From Molanna angustata (taxonomy: Eukaryota; Arthropoda; Insecta; Trichoptera; Molannidae): a stretch of 64,000 nucleotides of DNA. The position numbers and the translations under genes were made by a program. The stretch lies in contig OY754982.1 of the NCBI GenBank assembly GCA_963576475.1, positions 6,159,201 through 6,223,200 of the forward strand. The letters run 5' to 3'. This document shows, one piece after another, positions 33,467-44,800 of the stretch (the stretch's first letter is position 1; the number at the start of each line of letters is the position of its first letter). The notes beneath the pieces were generated by a model that did no database searches, was not told the DNA's origin, and saw only the letters and a program-made list of their open reading frames with translations.

Positions 33467-34590
33467 TGTTGATACTCTTTCTATAGAGTTAAAAACTCGT
33501 GTTCGAGAGAAGTGCATCGTTTTTACATATTACGTATTAATACACACACGAATAATTTAACTTATAGTATCACGAATTGCCAAAAATATGACCTTGAATA
33601 TATTATGACCTATTATAAATTTGTTTTTATCGTTTAACTCTCTAATATTTTAAATCATTATTGTATAAGATAATATTATATTAGACAAATGAAATAAAGT
33701 CTAAACGCAGAATTCTCTAATGTATAATGGGTTTAAATTATATGAAAGCATGTCGAGGGACATAAGAGAGGAAAAAAGTTTTGGTCTTTTTAAGAAAAAA
33801 AATTGTTAACTATATTATGAAAAATTTAAATAATTGATTATATGTTACTATGGATAAGACTATGCATTGTAATATATAGATCTATTTAAATAAATAAATA
33901 ATGAGTATACGTTATTTTCTTTTTGTTACAATTTGTTTAAATCATTATTCTCTAATTTAGTTTGTGTTTATAAGAAATAAAGAATTAATATTGAAAATTA
34001 AATAAAATGTGTCACAAAGTAAATTCTGAAAATATTAATAGTAAAGAATATGCTTCACGATATTACTAAGTTTAGTTTGTCGATCGACAATTCTTGATAG
34101 AACTCCATTGTTCTTGATAGAACAAATTGGTCATACATATTCACCATTATTGAAACTGAAGGGTTTCCTTTGTTGTTAAATGCATTACTGTTTATAATTA
34201 TAACTACCAAATATCTATGAAATACATTGGTTTTAACCACACTTAAAAGATAACAATATACCATCAATAAATACAATATTATTTAACTTTCGAATTTTGC
34301 TGCTGTCGTTTTCTTTTGTTACAGACCTAATGGACACTATTTTCATTTTATTAAAACGTAGATTTGTATAGATTCATTTGCATTATATAACTTATTATTC
34401 AACTGTTCAAAAACCAACATTTTTATACACCTGTCACGTAAATGTTGTATATAACCACTAGTCTCAGTCTTGTAGAGTATCATTCTGACGACGTACCTTG
34501 CACGAAACGCGTCGATAATCAAATATATCCAATAGAACTATTACCAAGTATTTTTTTTATATTTGTAATATATCTACATACTTCACGATA
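33467..34590. other. No gene recognised
   Basis: Very AT-rich sequence; only short low-complexity frames. Confidence 0.5.
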
Positions 34591-34636
34591 TTGTAAAATT
34601 GTATCTCTCCTCTATTCCATGGTAGTGGAAAGGAAA
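34591..34636 (+). repeat. Solo remnant of a Helentron-like right end
   Basis: attgta..tctctcctctattccatgg then tagtggaaaggaa resembles the family 3' hairpin (cctattccatag..tggagagta). No left end found close by. Confidence 0.45.
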
Positions 34637-35205
34637 AACTAATAAAATATTCCCAGTATACACTTAAAAGCACTAAAAATGTATACCTAGATCTTGACTG
34701 GCTATAAGCTTTGAGCGAATTCCAAATAAGTACCTACGTTTTATAAATTTGGTACATACCAATGTTCACTTGCGAGTTTAACTCGAGTCTTACCGGTCAA
34801 TTACAGACCAGTGACAAGACAGCCTCTATAGTACATCAATGCATCGGCAGTTGTTATGATGAACGACAGTATAATAATATGGTATGACGTGGTGTCACAC
34901 TTTGTCCGGTACTCGGTCTTCGAACCCGACCGATACCGTCACATTCGAAGAAACCACTCAATAAATTATGATGTCCTGATCCGCGTGACGTCACTACATA
35001 GCCCACGTGAAAATCCCCGTACTAATTGAATTGTCTGTCTTTTCCAATCACGTGAAAGACGTCTTCAATTACTAATTAGTTTTTGGTCAAGGATTTGACT
35101 GGTATCACAATATATTTATTAGGAAATTAAATCACGTGACAATTTACATACACTTAGGACGTAGGTATTACAAATTAGAAAAGTGCTTTTTCATAACATT
35201 TAGAT

Positions 35206-35386
35206 GGGTCGACGGCAGAGCGGTTAGCGCGCTGGGTTAGTAATCTAGTGGTCGCGAGTTCGAATCCTGCCTCGACCGATTTCGTTCACCTATAGCACAA
35301 GCATTTATTTGCTTATTTTAGGGAACGTAGGAAGATGTATATGTACTTGTTTAACAAGGACATTCATTTTTTATAAAAAAAATAAC
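35206..35386 (+). mobile_element. tRNA-derived SINE (family 1), best-preserved head
   Basis: gggtcgacggcagagcggtt, agcgcgctgggtta, gcgagttcgaatcctgcc, tcgaccg: A-box-like GGCAGAGCGGTTAG and B-box-like AGTTCGAATCC, with ggtcga/tcgacc able to form an acceptor-like stem. The body runs through agcacaagcatttatttgct and aggaagatgtatatgtactt, ending in ttataaaaaaaa. Pol III-transcribed retroposon by structure. Confidence 0.85.
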
Positions 35387-35440
35387 ATTCTCGAGAAATC
35401 GTGAAATAAATAGTTTTGACTATCGAATAAAAATGTTAGC

Positions 35441-35860
35441 ATTTTGAAAAAGGAATCTGTAAATGATCTCGGCATCACTCTAGACACAAAGTTAACATAC
35501 TTACTACATTATATAAATTCTATAGTAACTAAAGTTTCTAATATTCTCGGATTTATATTAAGAACTTCCAAATTGTTTAACTATTTTGAAACATTTATAT
35601 TAATATATACTAGTTACGTCCGCTTCTTGAGCAAGTCTCTCAAATATGGAACCCTATGTACCTAACTTACAAAAGCAGAATTGAACGTGTACAGGGTAAA
35701 TTTAAACTATTTAAACTTTCGATCGTCTTATTCTTTTAAATCAAAAGAAGACGTCAGACTATATTTCAACATCCCTAAATTGGAAACAAGAAGAAACATC
35801 GCAGATCTAATGATTTTATTTAAATTAATTAATAACTATATAATACTTATGTAGTGCACT
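35441..35860 (+). pseudogene. LINE reverse transcriptase C-terminal fragment
   Basis: VNDLGITLDTKLTYLLHYIN then SNILGFILRTSKLF, FILIYTSYVR, LKYGT, RIERVQGKF. After a frameshift near 35700 the reading continues FRSSYSFKSKEDVRLYFNIP, KLETRRNIADLMILFKLINN. This matches YLGVxLDxxLxxxxHI / LxxLYxSxVRPxLEYxSxxW / IExVQrrFTK / L.sLexRRxxxDLxxxYKIxNg of Jockey/CR1-type ORF2. Degraded, no 3' UTR recognised. Confidence 0.8.
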
Positions 35861-36066
35861 ACTGGAACAAATTAATTTTCATGTTCCTGACGGTACTAGG
35901 GAAATTATTTTCAAAATATACTATATATAGCCTCTTAACGCTTCAGATTTAGTAAAGATACCAAAAAAACATTTATTGCGCAAATGGCGCTATATAAATA
36001 AATAAATTATTTACGGGATCACTATCCGCTATCGAAAAAAATACAGTGGATACTTAATATATAATG

Positions 36067-36990
36067 TTTTTTTTTTTTTTTATTTAACAAAAACAATACA
36101 ATGTTCACATATAAATCATAATTTAAAAAGGTATACAATTTCCATCATATAATTCATAATAACCCTCCTTAATTGAGATAAAATCTCGTGTTAAAAGAGG
36201 GGAGTATCTATTTAATATTATTACATTTACCAAAACATTGTACATCTACTAAAAAATATGAAGCTACACAAAACAAGAATGAAATAACAAAAAATAAATA
36301 AATAAATCAGTACAATTTTTTAATTTTATTTTTAAATATACTATAATTTTTTTCGAGTCTAAGACTCAAAGGGAGTTCATTAAACCACTTAGTACCTTTA
36401 TACTTATAGAAATGTTGTGAGGCAGTTGTACGTAAAAGAGGAATGGTAATACATCCTTGTGAATTTATTCTGCTGCTTAAAGAAAATGACAATTGGTTTG
36501 AATTTGTATGAATATCTTTATGAATTTGGAACAATGAGATTTTTTTGTAGATATTTTCAACAGTTGAAACTTTAAATTCTTGAAATAAATTAATAGTTGG
36601 ATAATCAAATCTCTTTTTTAATATAATTTTAATAATGATTCTTTGAAAAACTTCTAAAGGCACTAAAGTGGTTTGGTTTAAAAGCTCCCCCCCAACATAT
36701 AATGCCATATTGTATGATGGATTGAAATAATGAAAAATATATTGTTTTAAGCAAGTTTGTTTGAAGTATATTTCTTAGTCTCAGAAAAATAAAAATTAGC
36801 TTTTTAAGGCGTTCAATAGTAGTAGTTATATGTAATTTCCATTTCATACTGCTTTCAATAATAATGCCTAGGTATCGGATGTTATTTTTAGTGGATAATT
36901 TAATACACGCTGAGTTACAAGATATGGAGTTGTTGAAACAGGAATTGTCAATATGAATTTTAATATTAAGGTCTTCTGGGATGTATAAAT
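36067..36990 (-). pseudogene. 5'-truncated LINE with reverse transcriptase C-terminus, 3' UTR and poly-A
   Basis: Minus strand from about 36990: YIPEDLNIKIHIDN, NNIRYLGIIIESSMKWKLHI, LFQSIIQYGIICWGG; a frameshift between 36708 and 36640, then FQRIIIKIILKKRFDYPTIN, RTTASQHFYKYKGTKWFNEL, PLSLRLEKNYSIFKNKIKK, stop at 36307. The 3' UTR runs to a poly-A tract (36067-36081 as T on plus). RT thumb and C-terminal region of a Jockey/CR1-like element; the catalytic YADD part is missing through 5' truncation. One frameshift only, so a fairly young copy. Confidence 0.85.
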
Positions 36991-37398
36991 AGGTACATAA
37001 TACATAGGTATATTATATCAACTCAGTACCACAATTAGCTGCCGATTGTTATTAAGTAGGTACATAATATGTATTTTTTATCTTGGTCTATATAAGTAAT
37101 GACGTAACAGCTGTCTCGATGACGTCATACTAGCGGCAGAGCGGTACAGAAGATCTGGCGATGGAAACATAAAACACACAAACTGTATATGTAGTTGCAC
37201 GATGATAAGGTACATACATTATTAAATCAATCTATACAATGTTAAATTTTCATTGTATACAAATTTTTTTACACACAAACCGAAAAAAAATCATTTTTGT
37301 ATATTCGTCAACAAGTATGTATTGTTTATTTTTGAATCCAAATAGATAGAAAACATTCTAGAGCCACCACCCGTTATGCTTATTGTACATAAATAAAA

Positions 37399-37964
37399 CG
37401 AGTGGGTTGTGGCCAACGCTTTACTCCTCACTACACCAAGTCGCAAATCACCCCACAAATTATTAAAATTTTATATGGAATATTTTAACATTTTTATAAA
37501 ATGGGTTTTTACAATATCTTTTCATTTAATTATTTTATTACAAAAACTTGATATTTCTTCAGTGCCATTTTATGAAAGTGACGTGTCTTATTACCAATTT
37601 GAAAACAAAAATGTCGAATTTGAAGTTTCCTAATCTTGGGGTCACATTGAAATATTTGACAGTTAAAAAAATTGAGAAGCACTATTCAGATATCCTCCAA
37701 AATCTAATGGGTTCCAGGCGAGAATTAGATATACATATTTACAAAATTTGTAAAGAATCGAAGGAGTACGTTAGTATATAATCGATAAAGTAAAATAAAC
37801 ACGCCATACATAGTACCTACACAACACACACACAGATACATTGTGATGAAACTTTCAGAATACAATCTCAGAATGATACTAGTTGATAATCTACAATAAA
37901 AAAATACCCTTAAAAATTGCAAATCATAACTTCCCACTATATCCCTTCGGGTTAGTGAGGAGTA
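37399..37964 (+). mobile_element. Helentron-like element, subfamily B copy 1
   Basis: Left end cgagtgggttgtggccaac, then subterminal tactcctcact (37422-37432); its exact inverse agtgaggagta is at the right end (37954-37964). A hairpin-like ccactatatcccttcgggtt precedes the right repeat. The right ~100 bp (tgtgatgaaactttcagaat, aaattgcaaatcataacttc) is homologous to subfamily A 3' ends. Short frames inside are chance. Non-autonomous, 566 bp. Confidence 0.75.
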
Positions 37965-38084
37965 TAAACAAGCCCCTTTACAGAACTCGGTAAACTGAAT
38001 ATCAAAAAAGTCAATTTAAGGTTTAGAGACTTATGGAGACGATAAATGTATGATCTCGAAGATCAATTTAAAAGTACCTATTCA

Positions 38085-38205
38085 TGACATTCTTTTTTTT
38101 CAGTTCTCTATCTTGAACAGACTTCATCCAACTGCCTGCAGCCACTCGTCTTATATCTTCAGACCACCTAGCTTGAGGTCATCCAACACTTTTTCTGCCC
38201 GTTTT
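38085..38205 (-). pseudogene. RTE-like LINE reverse transcriptase C-terminal fragment
   Basis: Minus frame reads QARWSEDIRRVAAGSWMKSV then QDRELKKK, the RWxDDIxxxAGxxWxxxAQDR block of RTE-type elements. A preceding stop replaces the usual GRP. Short decayed piece next to a palindromic MITE. Confidence 0.65.
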
Positions 38206-38207
38206 TG

Positions 38208-38455
38208 CACGGAAAAAAAATTTCAAAAAATTTCTTCAGTCAAGAATATTTTTTCATATATAACGAAAATAATATTCTCTCAAATTAAGATTTTTTTGTT
38301 TTATCTCAAAACAGTATTTTCTTAATTCAAATAAATTTGTTTGAATTAAAAAAATATTGTTTTGAGATAAAACAAAAAATCTTAATTTGAGAGAATATTA
38401 TTTTCGTTATATATGAAAAAATATTCTTGACTGAAGAAAACTTTTTTTCTGTGTG
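38208..38455. mobile_element. Palindromic MITE with ~115-bp arms
   Basis: Ends cacggaaaaaaaattt and (inverted) cacagaaaaaaagtttt. Almost the whole sequence is an inverse copy: cttcagtcaagaatattttt, ataacgaaaataatattctc, ttttatctcaaaac on the left reappear inverted on the right. Centre near 38335 (aaataaattt). No coding content. Superfamily unresolved; target duplication not clear. Confidence 0.85.
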
Positions 38456-38525
38456 GTCGCCATTAAATATTATATTCTTATGTAAAACAGAAAAAAAGTA
38501 TATTCGTATGTAAAACTGTTATAAA

Positions 38526-39651
38526 CGAGTGGGTTGTGGCTAACACTAAACTTTCCAATACATGGTAAGTGTACATTTTTTCTTCATGAAAGGTTGACAA
38601 TCCCTAAATGTATTTTTATGAAGTACATTTCTATTAGATTCCTAAACAAATATTGGTTTCCCTGAGGATAAGTTTTCACAATACACCGTACACACAAAAA
38701 CTCATGGTATGCACTCGTTACATGATACCTGTTGAGAAATTGATGTTAAAAAATTGCTTTAACAATAGACGATCACGTATGAGACGATGCAAACGTTGAC
38801 GGATATGTGTCAAAATAGAAGAATGCGGTGTTTGGTTCTCTCTACCTACCTCATGAAGTATATGGCATGATAGTTAGTAAGTATATAGATGAATAATATT
38901 ACATTAATAGTAGTGAAGAGTACAAAAAATACAGTTTTCTATAGAAACACATACATACAATATTAATATGAAGTTGATAACTCAATTTTCCCAAACAGAT
39001 GCTATTTTACTAAAGTTATAGGTATACATTTTTCATATATGTAAATATGTAACATCACAGTTCATATATTTTTTTTTAAGGATGAAAACACCTGAATGCA
39101 TTTTTTTCATGAATATGTCCTTGTTAAACAAGTATATATAAATCTTCCTACGTTCCCTAAAATAAGCATAAATGCTTGTGCTATAGGTGAACGAAATCGG
39201 TCGAGGCAGGATTCTAACTCGCGACCATTGGATTGCTAGCCCAGCGCGTTAACCGCTCTGCTATCGACCCATCTATTTGTATTTTATTGAAGATTTGTTT
39301 TGTATCAAAATTAAAAAAAAAATAAAATCTCGATTATCCAGACCGTGAAATTTTGACAGATGAAATCATAGAGAGGAAATTAACGTAGGTATATCAATGA
39401 AAAACTAATCAGCTCTAAGTTTATGGACTCTAACTATGTTGATGTACATATGAAGACGATCAGACTTATAATTTGGGCTGTAGAGAGGACACAAAAAGGA
39501 TACGGCGCATACGCCATACTTACAAAAACATCAAAATGAAACTACTAGTGTACTCTCTACGTGATACCTACCTTTGAAAAGTTGACGTAAAAAATAGCCT
39601 TAAAATTTATGAAATCATGACTTTCCACTGTTCCATAGTAGTGGAGAATGA
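38526..39651 (+). mobile_element. Helentron-like element, small copy 2, with nested SINE
   Basis: Left cgagtgggttgtggctaac; right ccactgttccatagtagtgg then agaatga. Same internal order as 31733-32654: gttttcacaatacaccgtac and first 3' block (38690-38760), LINE RT tail (38780-38870), two satellite-like diverged repeats (38940-39060 and 39340-39470), ggatacggcgcatacgcc microsatellite trace, final 3' block. A family-1 SINE inserted at 39109-39271 splits it. Subterminal repeats are eroded, so an older copy. Confidence 0.75.
39109..39271 (-). mobile_element. tRNA-derived SINE (family 1) nested in a Helentron-like element
   Basis: Minus strand: head gggtcgatagcagagcggtt, aacgcgctgggctagcaatc, gcgagttagaatcctgcc (B box with one change), body to ggacatattcatg. 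Its position inside 38526-39651 shows the SINE moved after that element. Confidence 0.85.
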
Positions 39652-39663
39652 AAAGGAGTCTGA

Positions 39664-39775
39664 AATATTTCTTCTTTGGGCTAGAAACACTGGTTAGTTG
39701 CCAGTAGAAATTACCATACGGCAATAAACTCGCCACTTGCGCACGGTGCAAGGAAGTGTTTATTATTATTGTTTA
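39664..39775 (+). mobile_element. tRNA-like SINE (family 2), 3' part
   Basis: ggcaataaactcgccacttg, cgcacggtgcaaggaagtgt and a ttattattatt tail match 24393-24450. The tRNA-like head is missing or unrecognisable. Confidence 0.6.
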
Positions 39776-40344
39776 TCCATACCGAAATAAGTATTTCAAT
39801 GTTTGCAAATGCGATAACATTATGTTTTGACTGTCTCTTAGAGTCACAAACTAAAAATGGTGATAATATCATAAATGTGTTTTGTATATAGATATGTATG
39901 TACATTAGATTATAATCTGTCAACACATCACAACGAATATAGGTAGTTAGTTACTAGGTAGGTACTTATATATAATATACTCGTGTTATTTGCACAGATC
40001 TCACCGTTATTTGTATCCTGGTATAGGTAGGTAGGTACGTATATTTATATTTGTAAATAAATAATAAGTAAATATTATTGAACTTTGTGATTCACATTTC
40101 GTACGTACGTTTCTCAGAAGACAGAGAGTCGTCTTGTCTTTATATACTTGCATCACGAAACTACCAGAAAGTTCGTTTGTTTGTTTGTTTGTTGAGAAAG
40201 TAGCGAATATTGAATATTTATCCATTTAAATAGTACACTGCTAAATAATAATAATACATTTATTGAGACGAGAAGTAACAAATAACAGCTCTTTGCCAAA
40301 AAAATATTTATATATAAAACAACTTTTCCGTCTCAATAGGACCG

Positions 40345-40558
40345 TGCTTAACTATGTTTATTTTATTTTATTAGCACAAACATTAGATAGTTTGATTACA
40401 TGGATTAGGTAATAATATGTTATGATACATAAATTATCTAAATCTAATGTCAATTACATGTGTCAAATACATTTTTGTTTGTGTGTGTAGTATAAGTAGT
40501 TAATTATTTATTTATTTAATTATTATTCCGCTTATGTAAGAGAGAGGGTGTGTATATG

Positions 40559-40593
<35 letters not shown>

Positions 40594-40635
40594 TTGTGTG
40601 TGTGTTTGTGTGTGTGTTTGTGTGTGTGTGTGGAG
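40345..40635 (+). repeat. Dispersed repeat copy 2 with GT-rich microsatellite
   Basis: Same order as 22881-23190: cattagatagtttgattaca, tacataaattatctaaatct, acatgtgtcaaatacatttt, ttccgcttatgtaagagaga, then (gt)n interrupted by ttt at 40557-40632. Here the microsatellite is shorter and has gtttgt units in place of gagg. Confidence 0.75.
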
Positions 40636-40826
40636 AGGTAATCGGGATCAGGTGTTCAGGTATAAATATTCAGAATTACATAAAATACCTATTAAATGTT
40701 ATCAAAATTATTAATGTTTCCTTTCCTAATTAAAGCGATAAATTGTGTTTTATATCAAATTGAATCGAATCATGTCGAATAAAATGATCTTGCATATAAA
40801 AAACCGACTTCTAAATGAATGTATGA

Positions 40827-40885
40827 CAAGCTAGAAAAATGTGGCGTTCGGTTCTCTCTGCCTACCTATGGTGATGGTATGTAGT
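40827..40885 (+). repeat. RTE-like LINE 3' tail
   Basis: aaaatgtggcgttcggttct then ctctgcctacct..ggtgatgg, the terminal block shared with 44740, 52190, 55165 and the captured tails in the Helentron-like elements. Confidence 0.5.
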
Positions 40886-40959
40886 GATATTATCTTTCAT
40901 ACAATTTGCCTATACAATAATATGCAAATCCTTCGCAAATTTATGAGTTTCATGATTTC

Positions 40960-41300
40960 CATCATCAAACCTCTTTGCTTAGTTCATTTGGAATCACCCC
41001 CTTTCTAATATAAAGGGAATCATCGAATTCGGATGACGTGGTGCAGAATTATTATTAATTGCAGACGACTTTGCAAATTGAAGAGTTTAATATTTTTTCT
41101 CGCGAATTCCATCATCAGAATTCATGTGTGATCATCACTCCCTTCGTATTAAAAAATAAAACATTAAAATCGGATTGAGTTCTTATCGCTGAAGCGCAAA
41201 TTGAATAATTTGATCAATTTATTCCTCATGGATCCCATGTTCATATCTTGACCAAATCCATTTTGGAAGTCGCTTAATAAAATGAAATAGCACTCCAGGG
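40960..41300 (+). repeat. Diverged internally repetitive dispersed repeat
   Basis: Contains repeated related blocks (caaattgaagagtttaat at 41077, caaattgaataatttgat at 41209; atcatcagaattc; catggatccc) and resembles 770-920. Class unknown. Confidence 0.35.
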
Positions 41301-41404
41301 AAACTGTGCATGATTGTTCAGACATTCAATTTATAAGAACATTTTAATGTAACAAAAAATAATATTGGCATCAAATAAACACGATTATTGTTATTATTGT
41401 ATAA

Positions 41405-41530
41405 AACAAATGAAAAGTAATAGAATTAAATTAAAATTAATGGAATCAAATCAAAAGTAATACAGTCGAATCAAATCAAAACGAATCGATTTAAATCAAA
41501 TCAAAAAGAATCGAATCGAACAAAAGGAAT
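41405..41530 (+). repeat. Degenerate simple repeat
   Basis: Imperfect tandem of aatcaaatcaaaa / gaatcgaatc words over about 125 bases. Confidence 0.7.
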
Positions 41531-41769
41531 GAAGTAATCGAGTACGTAATACATATATAACATCACGGAATATCCCACACTGTGGGGTAACCAGCGCCAG
41601 GTGTATGGGTGTGTATGACTTTAGAAAATGTAACACTTCACATGCGTGTATGACCAAACACTAGTCTCGTCTCACCTAAAAAGACACAACAATAGTATAT
41701 ATTATAACCACACATAATAATGTTTGAATTGTAGAGAGATAACAAAATTTGGAATTAACACCACACAAT

Positions 41770-42020
41770 AAAATTTCTTCTTCTTCGATGGCGCTACAGC
41801 CCAAGTCGAACCTTGACCTCCAACCCCGTCTGTCCTCAGCTGTCGTCCTATAGTTTGTAACACTTAAGAGCTGCGCTGTATCCCTCCTCACCTCGTCCTC
41901 CCATCGCAACCTGGGTCTTCCTATTTTCCTTCTCCCTCCTGGATGACAAGTCATAATTCTGTTAGGAATTCGCGTATTTGGCATTCTATGAACATGTCCA
42001 GCCCATCTCGATAGTCAAAT
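41770..42020 (-). pseudogene. LINE reverse transcriptase C-terminal fragment
   Basis: Minus strand: RWAGHVHRMPNTRIPNRIMT then GGRRKIGRPRLRWEDEVRRD, RTTAEDRRGWRS, stop after IEEEE encoded by a gaagaagaa tail. Pattern WxGHVxRMxxxRxxxxx..GxRxxGRPxxRWxDxVxxDL...AxDRxxWR typical of the ends of non-LTR pol proteins. 3' end intact, 5' truncated. Confidence 0.85.
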
Positions 42021-43656
42021 AAAACTACAACAGCATAAAATCGTGGAATAAACATTCGTCATAATATACGCTGAGAATTTCGTTAAAAAATGGTTTTAAA
42101 GTTATGCTGTACAAATGTGATATTCTAAGAATAGCTGTAAAACAATATAAGAGAGTAGGTAATTGTTATTTCAAGTCTTCCATACAACTCGCGTGCATAT
42201 TTTCATTCATCCCATAATTACTTACTTAGGTATTAGCCAAACAGTATGACGCAAGTAGATGACATGTTGTATTCAACCATTTTTAAACATAATAACAATG
42301 CGCTCGAGTAAATTGCAGTCATTGAAACATGAATAAGTTCTGTTATGGCCAATATTTCAATGTACAATTAAATGCTTGATTGTCGATTTTCTCTATGGTT
42401 TTCGGCATGTCTATGGTTAATCGGAGTTTGGCGTTATTTCATTACAAAATCAACGTTGATCGTCAATTACAAACTGTCAAAAATTGTTTGGCCGTTTTTC
42501 GGCAATCAAGCGAGTTAATTGTGTTTTTTGTTAGCAAAGAACCGTCAATTGTGAACATAACCTTTGTACGTTTTGTGTTATATGGTTTTGTTTTTTTTTT
42601 ATTATCTATATTGTATTAAATAAATAAATGGTTGTTTCAAAACAATATGTTATTTTATTATAACAGTTAAGATTTCAAAATACCTTTTCAGCGTGTTTCA
42701 CTGAAACCATAGCTGCACAAATCTACAAATTTTTATCTCAGGGTCCTAAAGGTAAATGAAAAGAAACATTCTATAAAGCATCTAATTTTATTGAATTAAA
42801 AATTGGGATAATGGACATTTTACAAATTGAGATAATACGAATTCTGTATCAGTAACCAACTAACTGTATAGTTTGCTTTACATTTTATTTTATACATGAA
42901 TTACAAAAAAATAAAATAAACATTAAATACATCTGTGTATTGACGGGCCGGCCATGACGTAATGAATATTTCACAAAAAAAAAACGTTTTAAAAATTGAG
43001 ATAAGACAAAATCTATATTACAATACATAGATTCATTATTATCTTTGTAAATTTATGTGATTGTAAAACAGAAAAAAAATAATAAAAATTCTGACAAATA
43101 TGTCGACTATTATGTTAGCGTCCCGCAGTTGTCACAACACAAAATAATGGATGCAAACAGCTGTAAACCATGCTGTAAACAACGAATACCATAGAGCATA
43201 AGACGGTATTACACGTGTTAAAAACATTGATCGACGATTAGTTGATTTTTTTCTTAATTGTGTATTGAAATAACCAATTTTCATAATAATCTAGTCGACG
43301 ATCAGTTGATTGACAGTTAACTCCATTTTTTATTGTCCATTGAAATATCGGCCATTAATGTTTTTACGTGATCGGCGATTGAAGAGAATGACGAAGTGAA
43401 CGGTCATTGAAAAATGTCATAATGTCATTATTGATATTCTTTATAGACTACAAAATAAGTACCTACCTTCTTAGATCAAAATTTAAAAAAATAATTGACT
43501 ACACCCTATTCAGAAATTTCTTCACATAAAAAATTGTAATCGATTTTTCACTAGCATACATTAAATAACTATACAAATTCTCCTATATTTTAGTAAAATA
43601 ATGTAAATCGTGTTTAGAAACGTACTTATGTAGGTAATTATGATTTTAACTGTTTT
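42021..43656. other. No gene recognised
   Basis: AT-rich. A 79-codon plus frame (42380-42619) shows no domain. Phrases such as gatcgacgattagttgattt and gacgatcagttgattgacag (43230-43320) repeat locally and resemble 46315-46400, hinting at an old unidentified repeat. Confidence 0.4.
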
Positions 43657-44190
43657 TACTCCTCACTAACCCAAGGATATAGTGGGGAGTTATGATTTCG
43701 CAATTTTTAAGGCTATTTTTTTTATTGCAGATAATCAACTACTATCATGCTGAGATTGTATTCTGAAAGTTTCATCACAATGTATCTGTGTGTGGGTGTG
43801 TGCTATGTACGGCGTGCTCATTTTACTTGATCGATTATAGACTAAAGTGCTCATTCAATTATATTAAAATTTTGAAAATTTATATATCTAATACTCACTT
43901 AGACCCCACTAGATTTTGAAGGATATCTGAATAGTGCTTCTCAATTTTTTTGACTGTCAAATATTTCAAAGTGACCCCAAGCTCAGATGAAATTTCAAAT
44001 TTTTATTTTCAAATTGGTAAAAAGGTACATCACCTTCATAAAATGGCATTAAATGATAATATATTTAAATAAAAAAAATGATTTAACAAACTCATTTCAC
44101 GAAAATGCTGAATATCTTCCATACTAAAATTAAATACTTTATAGAATGACTTGTTAGTGAGGTGTTTAGCGTTGGCCACAACCCATTCGT
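43657..44190 (-). mobile_element. Helentron-like element, subfamily B copy 2
   Basis: Minus strand: left end acgaatgggttgtggccaac, gctaaacacctcactaac; right end ccactatatccttgggttag then tgaggagta. cctcactaac and gttagtgagg are exact inverses. Internal sequence (cttggggtcactttgaaata, gatatccttcaaaatc) matches 37630-37710 in subfamily B copy 1. Confidence 0.75.
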
Positions 44191-44204
44191 TTACACTGAA
44201 ACGA

Positions 44205-44560
44205 GATAGTTAAGAAGAATTTGTAATGGAATTGTGTATGACAGGGTAAGAAATGAGGACATAAGGAAATAATGTAAGATGGAAGAAAGATGTAATTAAT
44301 AGAATGAAAGTGAACACATTGAGATAGTTTGGCCACATATAGAGAATAAATGAGGAACGCCTGACGAAGAAAATATACAATGCGGACAGGAAAGAAATGA
44401 GATGTTGGGGACGCCCAAGAAATGGATGGCACGACCATGTGATGAAATTCTGATAGACGGAAATGTTAGAAGCGTCAACAACAGACGAACATGTGTGAGA
44501 CGATGCATGAATGTGGACGAGGCGAAGGATGCATTGAAAAAAGTTTTATGTAAAAATTAA
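44205..44560 (+). pseudogene. LINE reverse transcriptase C-terminal fragment
   Basis: Frame-broken plus reading RRICNGIVYDRV, then VNTLR.FGHI.RINEERLTK, KIYNADRK, GRPRNGWHDHV, then RRCMNVDEAKDAL. Parallel to 53330-53630 (same LRRICN..MNDR, MQVNTLRWFGHL.RMNEERL, KRWQDHV). A separate terminal block lies at 44738-44800. Several stops and frameshifts. Confidence 0.75.
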
Positions 44561-44737
44561 CCGAACTATAGTGACTACAAAGCAATTCGTTTTGTGCTAC
44601 TAAATATTTTGTGCGCTTAACCAAACAGCACAATCATAAATAGATTAACTTTTATTACTAATAACAAAGGTTTGGCTAAAAACGCAGGTAGCCAGTTCGG
44701 TGGTCACAATTTTTTTTTCAGTGTGCGTGCCAGAATA

Positions 44738-44800
44738 GAAAAATGTGGCATTCGGTTATCTCTGCCTACCCCGCGAGGAACATAGCGTGATGGTGTGTAT
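44738..44800 (+). repeat. RTE-like LINE 3' tail
   Basis: aaaatgtggcattcggttat, ctctgcctaccccgcgagga, acatagcgtgatggtg: terminal block expected downstream of the RT fragment at 44205-44560, here separated by about 180 bases. Confidence 0.55.

Noticed and set aside
35206..35280. Functional tRNA gene
   Set aside because: A and B boxes and an acceptor-like stem are present, but the anticodon arm is not canonical and the body is shared with three other dispersed copies, so it is a SINE head.
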